DNA from: Dyadobacter sp. CY261
GTDB taxonomy: Bacteria; Bacteroidota; Bacteroidia; Cytophagales; Spirosomataceae
Direction: 5' to 3'
DNA length: 64,000 nucleotides
Assembly: GCF_021440085.1 (NCBI RefSeq)
Contig: NZ_JAKCPW010000011.1
Span: 124,001-188,000, forward strand
Each line of letters starts with the position of its first letter. Within the stretch, counting starts at the first letter, position 1. This document shows, one piece after another, positions 23,516-33,352 of the stretch. The translations under genes and the position numbers were made by a program. The notes below the pieces were generated by a model, which saw nothing but the letters and a program-made list of their open reading frames with translations, ran no database searches and was not told the DNA's origin.

Positions 23516-26500
23516 TTAGAACTTGATGCTTAATCCGGCGGTGTAGATCCGCAACTGAGGAAATTGCGCAAACCTGCCGGAACCGGCACGTTCGGGATCA
23601 TTCCCCTCGTATTTGGTCCAGGTAACCAGGTTATCTCCCGAAATGTAAACCGTCAACCCCTTCGACCTGATCTTGCTCAAAATTTTCTCGTTGAACGCGT
23701 AAGAGAGGTAGAGGTTCTTCAACCGCAGGTAAGACGCATCCTGAATAAAATAAGTAGACGAGTAACCCGCCACACCCGCATAGCCTGTCAGGTAAGTAGC
23801 CGGAATGGTGTTACTGGGGTTGGTTGGCGACCATGCGTCCAGGAATCGTTTGGGAGGCGCAGATCCTTGTTGAAAGGGCTCATATCCCCAACCGCTCACC
23901 TGCGTATTAATCCCCTGGACTCCCTGGAAGAAGGCGGTTAGATTAAAGCCCTTCCAGCCTGCATTCAAGCTAAACGAATAGTTGTATTTTGGAAATCTGC
24001 TGATCCGGATCCTGTCTTCCGGCCCCACAGTACCGTTACCGTCCACATCCCTGATTTTCAGGTCACCCGGTTTCAAAGTACCCGAAGAGGGCTGTTTGGG
24101 TGAGTTATCGATTTCTTCCTGGCTTTGGAACACCCCGATCCAGTCGTACACAAAAAAGTTGTTATAAGGCTGTCCCACTTCAATGGTACCCAATGTAGGC
24201 GCCAATAATTTGGTGACCTTATTATTGAATTTGTGGTAGAGCACACTTACGCCATAATTAAAATCTCCAAACCTCTTTCTGTGCCGCAGTTCCACTTCCA
24301 AACCGGTGTTTTGCATGCCCCCGGCATTCACTATGGGCGCAGTCAGTCCAACGCTGTTCGGCAAATCGGCACGTGTGGAAAGAATGTCGGAAGTTTTGCG
24401 TTTGTACCAGTCGATGGTCGCGCCGAAAAGTCCCTGGAAAATATCCACATCCAGGCCGAAATCCAGCATGGCCGTTTTCTCCCATTTCAAATCTTTGGTT
24501 ACCAGGCGGGTCAGTTGCGCACCCGAGCTCAATGTGTTGGCAAACGGGTAAGACGTAAGGCTGAGAATATCCTGGTAAGGGTAGTTACCCAGCAGATTTA
24601 GCCTGTCCGCGACGCCAACATTGATTTCCTGATTCCCCAGCACACCATACGAAGCTCTGAGTTTCAGATTATCCATCCAGGATAGCGAGTTTTTAACAAA
24701 ACCTTCTTCCGATATTCTCCAAGCCGCGGAACCTCCCCCAAACGTACCCCAACGCGAGCTGACGCGCGATGTACCGTCGCGGCGAATGTTGCCTTCGATG
24801 AAATACTTACCCTTGTAGTCGTAGTTGACACGACCAAAGTACGATCGTAACGCCCATTCCGACGCCGTGCCTCCCGTTGCCTGATTATTAGGTCCGCTGC
24901 CGTCGAGCACCATAATGGTCGTGTTCGGAAAATCGAACCTGCTACCCGACAACCGCTCGGTCAGATTATCCTGCTGTTCAAAACCGGCCAGCAAGCCCAG
25001 ATTGTGATTGGTCCCGAATTGTTTGGTATAACTGAGGGTGCTGAAAAACGTTTTTGTAATGCTCCTGTCCTCCCGCTGCTGCAGTCCGAAGAATGTGGGG
25101 TTACCGTTTGCTACCTGTACATAATTTCCGGTAGCATCGGGCTGGTAGGCAAATGATGGAGACCCGTATTGCCTGTTTTTGAGCTGTTCATTAAAAAAGG
25201 TAATACCTGCTTTATTGAGCCATTTCAAGCCCTTTAGAATTTCAATTTCAACAAAGGCCTGCGCGTTGACATTATAGGTTTTGGTAAACTGGCCACCCGT
25301 TGCGTACACTTCTTCCACGCTCCTGTTGCCCGAGCCATTTGTTGCAAAATCCCTGTTGGTGACCCTCCCACTCCCATCGGGCAGGAAAGGCATAAATGTG
25401 GGTGCCGACGCATAAGCGAGCAATAGCAAATCGTCGTTGACCAGCCAGGGCGCTTTCGCATTCTGGTAAGAGAAGTTCAGATTAGTTCCTACCCGCACTC
25501 GCTTATGCACCTGGGTCGAAAAGTCGATAAGGCCGTTGTAACGTTTGTACAAATAGCCCTTTGTGATACTCTCCTGGTCCAGATAATTAAACGAGACATT
25601 ATAAAGGGTTTTCTCATTCCCTCCGCTAAAACCAAGGTGGTGATTCTGGATCGGCCCCTTGTCCAGCACATAATCCAGCCAGTTGAAGTTGGGGTATTGA
25701 TTGCTGTTCGGGTTGTTTCTGTACAGGTCGATTTGCTCCGGTGTATAGATCGCCGCCTGGCCGCTTCTGGCCCGGGCAGAATTGTACATTTCCATATACT
25801 GGACCGAGTTGGTAATCAGCTCCGGTGTTCTGGTGGCTTCGCTAAGGCCAAAGCTGCCTGTATATTCAATTTCCGACGAACCCGCTTTTCCCTTTTTGGT
25901 CGTGATCAGGATCACGCCATTGGCTGCACGCGCACCGTATATGGACGCAGATGCCGCATCTTTCAGTACGGTGACGCTCTCAATATCCTGGGGAGAAAGG
26001 TTTTTGATCGACGCGATGATTCCGTCTACAAGGATCAGGGGTGCGTTTGATGCACCAAATGAACCAAATCCCCGCAATTGGTAGGCAGCGTCATCACGCC
26101 CGGGTTCGCCCGTGGACTGGATCACGTCCAGACCTGAAACCCTGCCTTGCAGGAGATTTTGCACATTGGGTACCGGACGCTCTGTAAGCTCTTTTCCCGA
26201 CACCGTTGTCACCGAACCCGACAAATTGGCTTTTGTCCTCGTTCCATATCCCACCACGACCACTTCGGAAAGTGACGATTCCTCAGACTTCAGATTGACG
26301 TCCAAAGTAGCCTGATTACCCGCCGCCAGCTCTTGTTTAATATAACCTATATAACTGAAAACCAGCACAGCATTGGCTTGTACCTCCAAACTGTACTTAC
26401 CCTCACCATCCGTAATCGTTCCGATTGTTGTACCCTTTACCTGAACACTTGCCCCAGGCAGCGGCGCACGGTCATTATCAAAGACAGTTCCCGAGATCGG

Positions 26501-26656
26501 ACGGCTTTGACCAAATGAAGCGTGGCAATAAATAAGTAAAATGGCGACCAGCACCTTGGAGAATCTGCCCGGAAGACCTTTCAAATCTGCGGCATCAGGC
26601 CATACTGAGCGCCAGCCTGATATCGTCCATGACTCAGGGTTGTAAAATTGATCCAT
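23516..26656 (-). CDS. SusC/RagA-family TonB-dependent outer-membrane transporter
   Basis: 1046 aa. It has an unusually long leader before the hydrophobic segment VLVAILLIYCHASFGQ (about 33 residues; no later Met is available). Then follow a carboxypeptidase-like domain (GTVFDNDRAPLPGASVQVKG), TonB-box region VVVVGYGTRTKANLSGSVT, plug domain with LRGFGSFGASNAPLILVDGI and KDAASASIYGARAANGVIL, and a 22-strand barrel ending LSIKF. It imports the glycan captured by SusD, using TonB energy. It is divergent from the AraC regulator gene, sharing a 317-bp intergenic region. Confidence 0.95.
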   Translation of the reverse strand: MDQFYNPESWTISGWRSVWPDAADLKGLPGRFSKVLVAILLIYCHASFGQSRPISGTVFDNDRAPLPGASVQVKGTTIGTITDGEGKYSLEVQANAVLVFSYIGYIKQELAAGNQATLDVNLKSEESSLSEVVVVGYGTRTKANLSGSVTTVSGKELTERPVPNVQNLLQGRVSGLDVIQSTGEPGRDDAAYQLRGFGSFGASNAPLILVDGIIASIKNLSPQDIESVTVLKDAASASIYGARAANGVILITTKKGKAGSSEIEYTGSFGLSEATRTPELITNSVQYMEMYNSARARSGQAAIYTPEQIDLYRNNPNSNQYPNFNWLDYVLDKGPIQNHHLGFSGGNEKTLYNVSFNYLDQESITKGYLYKRYNGLIDFSTQVHKRVRVGTNLNFSYQNAKAPWLVNDDLLLLAYASAPTFMPFLPDGSGRVTNRDFATNGSGNRSVEEVYATGGQFTKTYNVNAQAFVEIEILKGLKWLNKAGITFFNEQLKNRQYGSPSFAYQPDATGNYVQVANGNPTFFGLQQREDRSITKTFFSTLSYTKQFGTNHNLGLLAGFEQQDNLTERLSGSRFDFPNTTIMVLDGSGPNNQATGGTASEWALRSYFGRVNYDYKGKYFIEGNIRRDGTSRVSSRWGTFGGGSAAWRISEEGFVKNSLSWMDNLKLRASYGVLGNQEINVGVADRLNLLGNYPYQDILSLTSYPFANTLSSGAQLTRLVTKDLKWEKTAMLDFGLDVDIFQGLFGATIDWYKRKTSDILSTRADLPNSVGLTAPIVNAGGMQNTGLEVELRHRKRFGDFNYGVSVLYHKFNNKVTKLLAPTLGTIEVGQPYNNFFVYDWIGVFQSQEEIDNSPKQPSSGTLKPGDLKIRDVDGNGTVGPEDRIRISRFPKYNYSFSLNAGWKGFNLTAFFQGVQGINTQVSGWGYEPFQQGSAPPKRFLDAWSPTNPSNTIPATYLTGYAGVAGYSSTYFIQDASYLRLKNLYLSYAFNEKILSKIRSKGLTVYISGDNLVTWTKYEGNDPERAGSGRFAQFPQLRIYTAGLSIKF

Positions 26657-26719
26657 AAATTTTCAGAGGTTTAATGAGGAATTGATCGGAATGTATCGCT
26701 ATTCACGGGGCTTAGGGTT

Positions 26720-26861
26720 TATCATGCGGCTGCGGCAAGCATGATATCAAACGTGCGGGATGATCCGCCCGCTATCAGGAAATCATCTGCTGTCATAACT
26801 GTTGATAATTGATAGACAAATAGGCTCTTAATCACTTTTTCATGAATAGAGAGGGCTCTAT
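26720..26861. promoter_or_regulatory. dyad symmetries in the SusC/AraC divergent region
   Basis: Seen: TATCATGC (26720-26727) and GCATGATA (26739-26746) are exact inverted complements with an 11-bp spacer. ATAGAG-AGGG-CTCTAT lies at 26846-26861. Both lie between the divergent susC and araC-type genes, where an operator for the regulator is expected. No good -33/-7 pair for susC was found on the minus strand, which would fit an activator-dependent promoter. Function is inferred from position only. Confidence 0.4.
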
Positions 26862-26923
26862 GACCGAATCGGGCACTGCTTATTTCCAGACAAATAAATA
26901 GCGAATTAGTACAAAAAAGTGGT

Positions 26924-26954
26924 TTTGGGTTGATATTTTGTAGTACTATATTTG
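26924..26954 (+). promoter_or_regulatory. promoter of the AraC-family regulator gene
   Basis: TTTG (26924-26927), exactly 19 bp, then TATATTTG (26947-26954) match the Bacteroidota -33/-7 consensus fully. The ATG follows at 26974, so the leader is very short. Confidence 0.75.
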
Positions 26955-26973
26955 CAACACGCTCAACTTTCCC

Positions 26974-27861
26974 ATGAAACCAAACTTTGCGATACTGTCT
27001 GACCTTGCCTATTCGCGGAAATCGTTTGTAGTCAAGAAGATCTCGCGCTCATCCTTTTCGACCGACTTCCACTTTCATAAAGAATGTCAGCTGGTTTATG
27101 TAGTTTCCGGCTCGGGAGTGCGCATTATCGGGCACTCTGTTGAAAAGTTTGAAAAAGGAGATCTGACATTTGTGGGCGCTAATGTCCCGCATGTTTGGTA
27201 CAGCGAATCCGAGCCAGGGCATTCTGAGGCCCTTGAAGCAATTTCATTAGCACTCTATATCGATTCGGAATTATTCTGTGAACAAATGAGCGGGCTTGTG
27301 GACGTAAAAAAAGTCCAGAATTTTTTCAACGAATCGCAGCGCGGCCTGAAAATCCATGGCGAAAAGAAGGCGTTGGTAGTCGGCATTTTACAGGAAATGC
27401 TGGAACAAAAAGATATGCATTTACTCTCTTCCTTCCTGCGTATCCTGGTAAATCTGTGTGACCCTGCCGAGCTGACCTATCTCAATGCACCCGATCCTAT
27501 TTCTACCTATTCGATACAACCTCATGGCAGGATTCCAAAGCTGATGTACTATATCCATCAAAATTTCAGGGACGATATCAGCCTGGAAAAGGCCGCCTCG
27601 GTAGCTGGTCTGCAGATTCACGCCTTTTGCCGTTATTTCAAATCCCTTACGAACCGCACTTTTTCTGAATTTTTAAATGATGTGCGGATTGGCTTCGCTT
27701 GTAAGCTGCTTCACCAGTCGGACTTATCGATCACCCAGGTAGCACTGGAATGCGGTTATAGCAACATATCGTATTTCAACCGCTGCTTCAAGAAAATAAA
27801 CAAAATGTCCCCAAAGGAATTCCGCGATTCGCTGGAAACCCGTAACCGTCACAAAGGATAA
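26974..27861 (+). CDS. AraC-family regulator with N-terminal cupin sensor
   Basis: 295 aa. The N-terminal cupin (FHFHKECQLVYVVSGSGVRI, then FEKGDLTFVGANVPHVWYSE) is of the sugar-sensing type. The C-terminal double HTH is ISLEKAASVAGLQIHAFCRY and QVALECGYSNISYFNRCFKK, ending MSPKEFRDS. It is divergent from susC and convergent with the FucP-like gene, whose end it overlaps by 13 bp. It is the obvious local regulator of the fucose locus. L-fucose or a catabolite as inducer is an inference. Confidence 0.9.
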   Translation: MKPNFAILSDLAYSRKSFVVKKISRSSFSTDFHFHKECQLVYVVSGSGVRIIGHSVEKFEKGDLTFVGANVPHVWYSESEPGHSEALEAISLALYIDSELFCEQMSGLVDVKKVQNFFNESQRGLKIHGEKKALVVGILQEMLEQKDMHLLSSFLRILVNLCDPAELTYLNAPDPISTYSIQPHGRIPKLMYYIHQNFRDDISLEKAASVAGLQIHAFCRYFKSLTNRTFSEFLNDVRIGFACKLLHQSDLSITQVALECGYSNISYFNRCFKKINKMSPKEFRDSLETRNRHKG

Positions 27862-29090
27862 GGTTGGGAACCTTTTTTGGCATAAAAAACCAGGTAGGCA
27901 TAGCAGGCCACCGGCATTATGAAGGCAAGTTTGATCCCAAATGAATCGGAAAGAAGCCCCATCAGCGGCGGGATCACCGCGCCCCCCACAATGCTCATAA
28001 TAATCAGCGACGATCCGGTCTTGGTATATACGCCAAGGTTTTTGATGCTTAGAGTAAACAGGATCGGATACATGACCGAAGTAAATAGCCCGACCAGGGA
28101 TAAAGCATAGATTGAAACGTAGCCTGTACTGAGCATTGAAATACCGGTCAGCACAATGGCCGACACGGAGCAAAAGGCCAGGGTTTTAGCCGAATTGAGG
28201 TTTCGCAGCCAGTAAGCTCCGGCGAGCCTTCCTACCAAGACCAACAACATGTAAAAAGTGATAAAAAGCGCAGCACTTTGTTCGGTCAGGCCGGTAATTC
28301 CGGATGCTTTTGCATAACGGATCATGAAGCTGACGATCCCGACTTCCGCACCCAGATAGCAGAATACGCCCAAAGCGCCGAGCACGGTATGCCGAAATTT
28401 CCAAACAGACCGAAATGATCCCGCACGTTCACCATCGTCTTCAATCCTGGGAAGTTTGATAAAAAACAGCAACAACCCGATCGTCACGAAAAGCGCGCTC
28501 AGGCTCAGGTAAGGCACTTTTACCAACTGCGCCTCGGCGCTGAGATATTCATTCAACTGCATTGGATCAAATTGCGCGACAGTAGCTGGTGAAACTTCCG
28601 TCGCATGCAGCAAAAACCGGCTCCCGATATAAGGCCCGATGGTCGCCCCCAAAGAACCGACGGCAGACGCCAGACTCAATCGGCTGGAAGCCCGGTTCGG
28701 ATCGCCGAGCACGGAAATGTAGGGAGTGGCGGTAACTTCGAGGAATGTAAATCCGGCAGCCATGATGAAAAGGGCGCCCAGAAAAAGTGGGTAATAACGC
28801 ACGCTGGCCGCAGGAAAGAACATAAATGCCCCGATTGCCGCCATGAGGAGCCCGATTACCATGCCTGTTTTATAACCATATTTGTTGATAAACCTGCCAA
28901 CCGGAAGTGCCAGCACAAAATAGGCCCCAAAAAATGCAGATTGTACCAGAGACGACTGGAAATCAGTTAACTGACAGGCCCTTTTGAGATGGGGGATCAG
29001 GATATCATTGATGTTGCGGCTAAGATTCCAGATAAACATCAGGCTCATCACAACCAGCAAAGGAACAACTACATTCTTTCCGTTTTTCAT
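27849..29090 (-). CDS. fucP: FucP-family L-fucose:H+ symporter
   Basis: 413-aa major facilitator with 12 predicted membrane helices. The N-terminal stretch FIWNLSRNINDILIPHLKRA, then CQLTDFQSSLVQSAFFGAYF and INKYGYKTG, is characteristic of the FHS family (fucose, glucose/galactose symporters) and especially FucP-like. It imports the free sugar across the inner membrane. It is the last gene of the catabolic run and its start overlaps the SDR stop by 4 bp. Substrate specificity for L-fucose rests on family resemblance plus the fuconate dehydratase next door. Confidence 0.85.
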   Translation of the reverse strand: MKNGKNVVVPLLVVMSLMFIWNLSRNINDILIPHLKRACQLTDFQSSLVQSAFFGAYFVLALPVGRFINKYGYKTGMVIGLLMAAIGAFMFFPAASVRYYPLFLGALFIMAAGFTFLEVTATPYISVLGDPNRASSRLSLASAVGSLGATIGPYIGSRFLLHATEVSPATVAQFDPMQLNEYLSAEAQLVKVPYLSLSALFVTIGLLLFFIKLPRIEDDGERAGSFRSVWKFRHTVLGALGVFCYLGAEVGIVSFMIRYAKASGITGLTEQSAALFITFYMLLVLVGRLAGAYWLRNLNSAKTLAFCSVSAIVLTGISMLSTGYVSIYALSLVGLFTSVMYPILFTLSIKNLGVYTKTGSSLIIMSIVGGAVIPPLMGLLSDSFGIKLAFIMPVACYAYLVFYAKKGSQPYPL

Positions 29091-29848
29091 CTTTTATATC
29101 CCAGCTCCGCACCGCCGCTCACCGGCATCATGCACCCTGTCACAAACCTTGCCGCTTCCGAAACCAGGAATACGGCCACGTCGGCAATCACGTCTCCTTC
29201 CGGACAATAGCCCAGCGGATGTATGCCGTCGAGATACTGTGCAATGCTTGCTGGTTCCGGCTGTTCGCCCGACCACTTGCGCAACATGGGTGTCCAGACA
29301 CCAGCTGGACAAACCGCATTGACCCTCACGCCGAAAGGCGCATAATCGAGCGCCATCGCTTTGGTGAGTGCGTTCATTCCTCCTTTTGTTCCCACGTAAG
29401 CCGCATGGTTTCCCTGCCCTATTTCCCCGACAAGGCTACTGGTATTCAAAATGCAGCCCCTGGTTTGTTTTAAAAATTCAATACCGTATTTCGTTGTCCA
29501 GAAAACACTTTTCAGGTTTACTGAAAACAGATTATCCCATTCTTCTTCCGATGTTTCATCCAGTGATTTCGACGGACTGGCGATTCCCGCATTGTTATGA
29601 ATGACGTCTATCTTTCCAAGAGCCTCAACTGTATTTCCTATGGCCCTTTTCACGTCACTTCCCATGCGCACATTTCCCGCAAAGGTGACGAGGTGGGCAA
29701 ATTCTTCTGCCAGACTATCAAGCCCAGTCCGATCGCAATCCATGACCGACACGCTGGCCCCGGCCGCCAGATACGCTTCTACACATTTCCTGCCGATACC
29801 CGCGGCACCTCCGGTTATAAAAATCACTTTCCCGTCTAATGCTCCCAT
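29087..29848 (-). CDS. short-chain dehydrogenase, probably of L-fucose catabolism
   Basis: 253-aa classical SDR. The Rossmann motif is TGGAAGIGRKC, the structural motif NNAG, catalytic Ser in NTSSLVGE, and YxxxK in AAYVGTKGGMNA. Context (FucP-like permease and fuconate dehydratase) suggests either L-fucose 1-dehydrogenase or 2-keto-3-deoxy-L-fuconate 4-dehydrogenase, both SDRs in the oxidative fucose pathway. Sequence alone does not separate them. The gene is coupled to fucP by a 4-bp overlap and lies 36 bp after the dehydratase gene. Confidence 0.85.
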   Translation of the reverse strand: MGALDGKVIFITGGAAGIGRKCVEAYLAAGASVSVMDCDRTGLDSLAEEFAHLVTFAGNVRMGSDVKRAIGNTVEALGKIDVIHNNAGIASPSKSLDETSEEEWDNLFSVNLKSVFWTTKYGIEFLKQTRGCILNTSSLVGEIGQGNHAAYVGTKGGMNALTKAMALDYAPFGVRVNAVCPAGVWTPMLRKWSGEQPEPASIAQYLDGIHPLGYCPEGDVIADVAVFLVSEAARFVTGCMMPVSGGAELGYKR

Positions 29849-29884
29849 TTTTTCTCTGACCTGTTCCTTGCTAAGCAGCAGCTT

Positions 29885-31111
29885 TTATTCCTTAAGATCG
29901 CTGCTGCTTCCGGCTACCTGCGGAACCTGGTAATATGCATCGACTATTTCGGCGGGGTTGACAAAATATTGTTTTAAATGGGGTATGTGTTCCAGGAATA
30001 AATGCTCGTGATCCATTCCGATGTGATTAAAAATCACCAGATGCTGATGGATCTGACCCATATCGCCTACATGCGGAACGACGGGAATGCCCATTCTTTT
30101 GGAAAGAAGACTAATCGTCAGAAATTCGGAGACCCCGCCAACCCTTACCGCATCCACCTGGCAAAAATCCATCGCCTTTGCCTGGAAAAAATTCTTGAAA
30201 ATCACTTTGTTTGGAATGTGTTCGCCGGTTGCTACTTTGATAGGCGCAATTGTTCTGGCGATGGTCTGGTGGCCGATTATGTCGTCGGGATGTGTGGGTT
30301 CTTCAATCCAGAAAGGATTTATTTCGCTTAGTTTTCCGCAAATACCCAATGCCTGGGGCACGTTCCATTTCTGGTTGGCATCCACCATGAGTGTAGCCTT
30401 ATCACCGGCCACCTTACGCACCAGCGCGGCCCGCCGGACATCACGAAACGGATCATCGGATCCGACTTTCAATTTGAGCGCAGTAAAACCCTGATCTATC
30501 GCATTTTTAGTGTTCCTGATCACTTTCTCATCCGAGAAATTGAACCAGCCGACCGAAGTATCGTAGCCTTTATAACCCGTTTCTAAAACAATCATACGCG
30601 CTTCCCGTGTCGCCCGATTCTCCGTGAGTATGGCCAGCGCCTGTTCCCTGCTGAGCACTTCTTCCAGATAACTCAGGTCGAGCGTATTCAGTAATTCTTC
30701 CGGTGTGAGGTCCAGTAGCAATTTCCAAAGCGGCACCCTGCGCGATTTGGCCCACAGATCATAACACGCATTCACCACCGCAGCCAGTGCAAGATGAATA
30801 ACGCCTTTGTGCGGCCCCAGCCATCTTAAGGAAGGCGAGTCGACCATTTTGCGATAAACGGTGCCAAAGTCCGACATCAATTCTTCGATTTCGCGCCCTT
30901 TTAGCGGCTCGGAAAGATACTCGATGGCCTTACAGACCAGGTCGGTACCAACCCCCAATGTAAACGCCAGCCCGACTCCTTTGATGGACGCATCCGTTTT
31001 CAGGCAGCAAACCGCGTAGGCGTACTGCGGGTTTGTGTGTGTCGCATCCGAACCGACACCGTCCGCCAAATCAAACCGTTTGTCCTTTATTTCGATAGCT
31101 ACAATGTACAT
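29885..31111 (-). CDS. fucD: L-fuconate dehydratase (enolase superfamily)
   Basis: 408 aa, mandelate-racemase-type enolase superfamily. It begins with the FucD-like GVGSDATHTNPQYAYAVCCL. The KxK base is in FTALKLKVGSDD, metal ligands are in MVDANQKWN, WIEEPTHPDD and VATGEH, and the last barrel strand carries VPHVGDMGQIHQH. It would dehydrate L-fuconate to 2-keto-3-deoxy-L-fuconate. The lactonase and the steps after dehydration are not all in the window, so the pathway is incomplete here or uses genes elsewhere. The gap to the upstream cytochrome gene is 65 bp. Confidence 0.88.
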   Translation of the reverse strand: MYIVAIEIKDKRFDLADGVGSDATHTNPQYAYAVCCLKTDASIKGVGLAFTLGVGTDLVCKAIEYLSEPLKGREIEELMSDFGTVYRKMVDSPSLRWLGPHKGVIHLALAAVVNACYDLWAKSRRVPLWKLLLDLTPEELLNTLDLSYLEEVLSREQALAILTENRATREARMIVLETGYKGYDTSVGWFNFSDEKVIRNTKNAIDQGFTALKLKVGSDDPFRDVRRAALVRKVAGDKATLMVDANQKWNVPQALGICGKLSEINPFWIEEPTHPDDIIGHQTIARTIAPIKVATGEHIPNKVIFKNFFQAKAMDFCQVDAVRVGGVSEFLTISLLSKRMGIPVVPHVGDMGQIHQHLVIFNHIGMDHEHLFLEHIPHLKQYFVNPAEIVDAYYQVPQVAGSSSDLKE

Positions 31112-31176
31112 TCAGCGCGGCGATGTCAAGTAAAAGATGATGTTGAAAAGATCAAGGGTCAGGAATAGTCAAACTT

Positions 31177-33345
31177 TCAATTAACAATTACTTCATCCAC
31201 AAAAACCCAGCCCTTCGCACCTTTGCCGGGGTGCCACGCGGGTATTTTCGGGATTGGTTTGGCCACAATTTTCAGGCAGCTTAATGCCGGTGCCTCAAAG
31301 CTCGCATTGATCAATATATCGCTGGTACCGTCGATCATCCTGGCAGGCAAAGCCGGATGGATTACTTTCAGGAGTTTCAGGGCGTGTTCGTCGGCCCCAC
31401 CCCATACTTCGATACGTGCAGGCGGGAAAATGAACCCGGCAATATTTTGCAACATACTGACTGTAACTCCCTTTGCCGCAACTGGTTTCGAAAAATAGAA
31501 ATAGGATTCGAAGTCCGCATCACGATACCCCAGCCAATTGCCACTGCCTGTCTCGGCCGCACTCTTAATACCGTCGATCAGCGTAGTTCCGGCCTTGGCC
31601 TTGTATTTTGGATCCGGCAGCGAAACCAGGTTCACGCTGTCAATTTTATAGTTGGCTTTGATAAAATTCTTTTGTGTGGACGAGCTTCCATACCAACCGG
31701 ATTTGAAAGCACGCGCAATTACCAGCGCATTATTGGTAAGCAATATCGGTTCATTGTAGATCGGGGACCGGGTGCTGTCCGGCACCGTGCCGTCGAGTGT
31801 ATACCGGATCTGAGTGCCTGGTATCTGATGTTTCAGCCTCACACGGGTGTCGCCCATCACAATCTGTTGCTCGTTTTCGATCGTGGGCGGGTTGAGTGCT
31901 ATCCTGACGGTATCACTCCGAAAGCCGGTCTCAAAGCGGATCTTTTTATCAGCCCTTAATGCGGTCTGCTCTTCTGTCGTTAAGCCAGTGCTCCACAGAT
32001 AGACTTTTTCAAGCGACGCGATACTGTTCAGTGTTTTGATACTGGCATTGTTAATGCCCGTACCACTCAATGCCAGTACCCTGAGCTTTGACAAACTCCT
32101 CAACTCACCCAGGGTGCTACCCCGTAGCTCCGTAAAGTTTAATATCAGTTTCCGCAGTTCTGGAAACTTCGCGATAACTTTCAGGTCTTCATCTTTAACC
32201 GGCATTTTGCTGAAATCCATGGCGACGATCTGGTCCTTAATAGGCAACAAATCACTGATATCGCTGGACTTGAAAGCTGACCGGTTATAAAAATTAACAA
32301 ACAGTGCCGGCGAGGCAGGAGCATATTGTCTGATCGTACGATAGTTGGTATTCAACGCTTTGACATTGGCAGGATCCGCCGCCGCGAAATCATATACTTC
32401 CCCCGTACGATTTCCGCCGAGGACATTTTCTGCGTAACGATACACCGGGTTTTGTGGCGGTAATGCGGTCACTTTTTCCTTAAAATCCGACCCTAGCCTG
32501 ATCCATTCAGCAAGCAATACCACTTCTTCATCGGTCAACTGCACCTTTCCTTTGGGCGGCATGTGCTTTTTGTCTTCCAGCGGCAAATGCACCCGGTTGA
32601 TCAGCAGCCCCAGGTCTGGTTTGGTGGTATCCCACAGCATTCCATTCTTGCCGCCTTTGGCCAGCAGCTCCTTTGTATGCATCTGTAACCCGCCTTTCGA
32701 CTTGTCGGCATTGTGGCAGGCATAACACTTTTGCTGCAAAACCGGCTTTACCAGGTTTTCATAGATTTCGGCTTGTTCAATCGAAACCTGGTTGACCGCT
32801 TCCGTCGAATTGGGTGGTGATAATGCCAGGAAATCTTCACCGTGCGTCAGGTTCCCTCCCAAATGCCCTGTCACGAGCAGCAAGCCGAGAAATGCTCCTG
32901 CGAAAAGCTTTGCAGGCATTCGCCAAGGTAAAAGATATTTGGAAGCGCCATACCAGGCGATACTTCCGATGGAAATGGATACCCCCAGCCATTTGTGCCA
33001 TTGTAAAGTTTGAGAAACATCGCTATCTTCTTTGGACAATAAAAATCCTGAAAATGCAGCAACAGAAGCCGTAAATGTACCCAGTAGCAGCAGCGTATCG
33101 GCCAGTTCCACATTCCAGCGCGCTGAACCTTCCTTTTCGACAATCATTGTCCAAAAAGCATAAAGCAACAATACGACAAGTGGGAAATGCAGTACCGCCG
33201 GATGCAGGCGTCCGATGGGAAACATCCAGGCGGGAATGGCAACGCTTTTTTCGAAAAACAGTAAAAAAATAAGTAAGCCATTCAAGAAGAAAGCCAGGTT
33301 GTAAATAACTCCCTTCCAGTTTTGCAGGTAGCGGCGCACGGTCAT
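31177..33345 (-). CDS. membrane protein with c-type cytochrome motif and chitobiase-like C-terminal domain
   Basis: 722 aa. About four or five membrane helices in residues 15-165 (a DUF2231-like region, LHPAVLHFPLVVLLLYAFW) are followed by a single heme motif CYACH (207-211) in a planctomycete-type cytochrome segment. A leucine-rich stretch comes next (LRKLILNFTELRGSTLGELR), then a chitobiase/HexA C-terminal domain (IRYTLDGTVPDSTRSPIYNE). This composition occurs with DUF1501 and DUF1549/DUF1553 partners, which are the two genes upstream. It probably anchors an electron-accepting module in the membrane. Exact role unknown. Confidence 0.8.
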   Translation of the reverse strand: MTVRRYLQNWKGVIYNLAFFLNGLLIFLLFFEKSVAIPAWMFPIGRLHPAVLHFPLVVLLLYAFWTMIVEKEGSARWNVELADTLLLLGTFTASVAAFSGFLLSKEDSDVSQTLQWHKWLGVSISIGSIAWYGASKYLLPWRMPAKLFAGAFLGLLLVTGHLGGNLTHGEDFLALSPPNSTEAVNQVSIEQAEIYENLVKPVLQQKCYACHNADKSKGGLQMHTKELLAKGGKNGMLWDTTKPDLGLLINRVHLPLEDKKHMPPKGKVQLTDEEVVLLAEWIRLGSDFKEKVTALPPQNPVYRYAENVLGGNRTGEVYDFAAADPANVKALNTNYRTIRQYAPASPALFVNFYNRSAFKSSDISDLLPIKDQIVAMDFSKMPVKDEDLKVIAKFPELRKLILNFTELRGSTLGELRSLSKLRVLALSGTGINNASIKTLNSIASLEKVYLWSTGLTTEEQTALRADKKIRFETGFRSDTVRIALNPPTIENEQQIVMGDTRVRLKHQIPGTQIRYTLDGTVPDSTRSPIYNEPILLTNNALVIARAFKSGWYGSSSTQKNFIKANYKIDSVNLVSLPDPKYKAKAGTTLIDGIKSAAETGSGNWLGYRDADFESYFYFSKPVAAKGVTVSMLQNIAGFIFPPARIEVWGGADEHALKLLKVIHPALPARMIDGTSDILINASFEAPALSCLKIVAKPIPKIPAWHPGKGAKGWVFVDEVIVN

Positions 33346-33352
33346 TATAATG

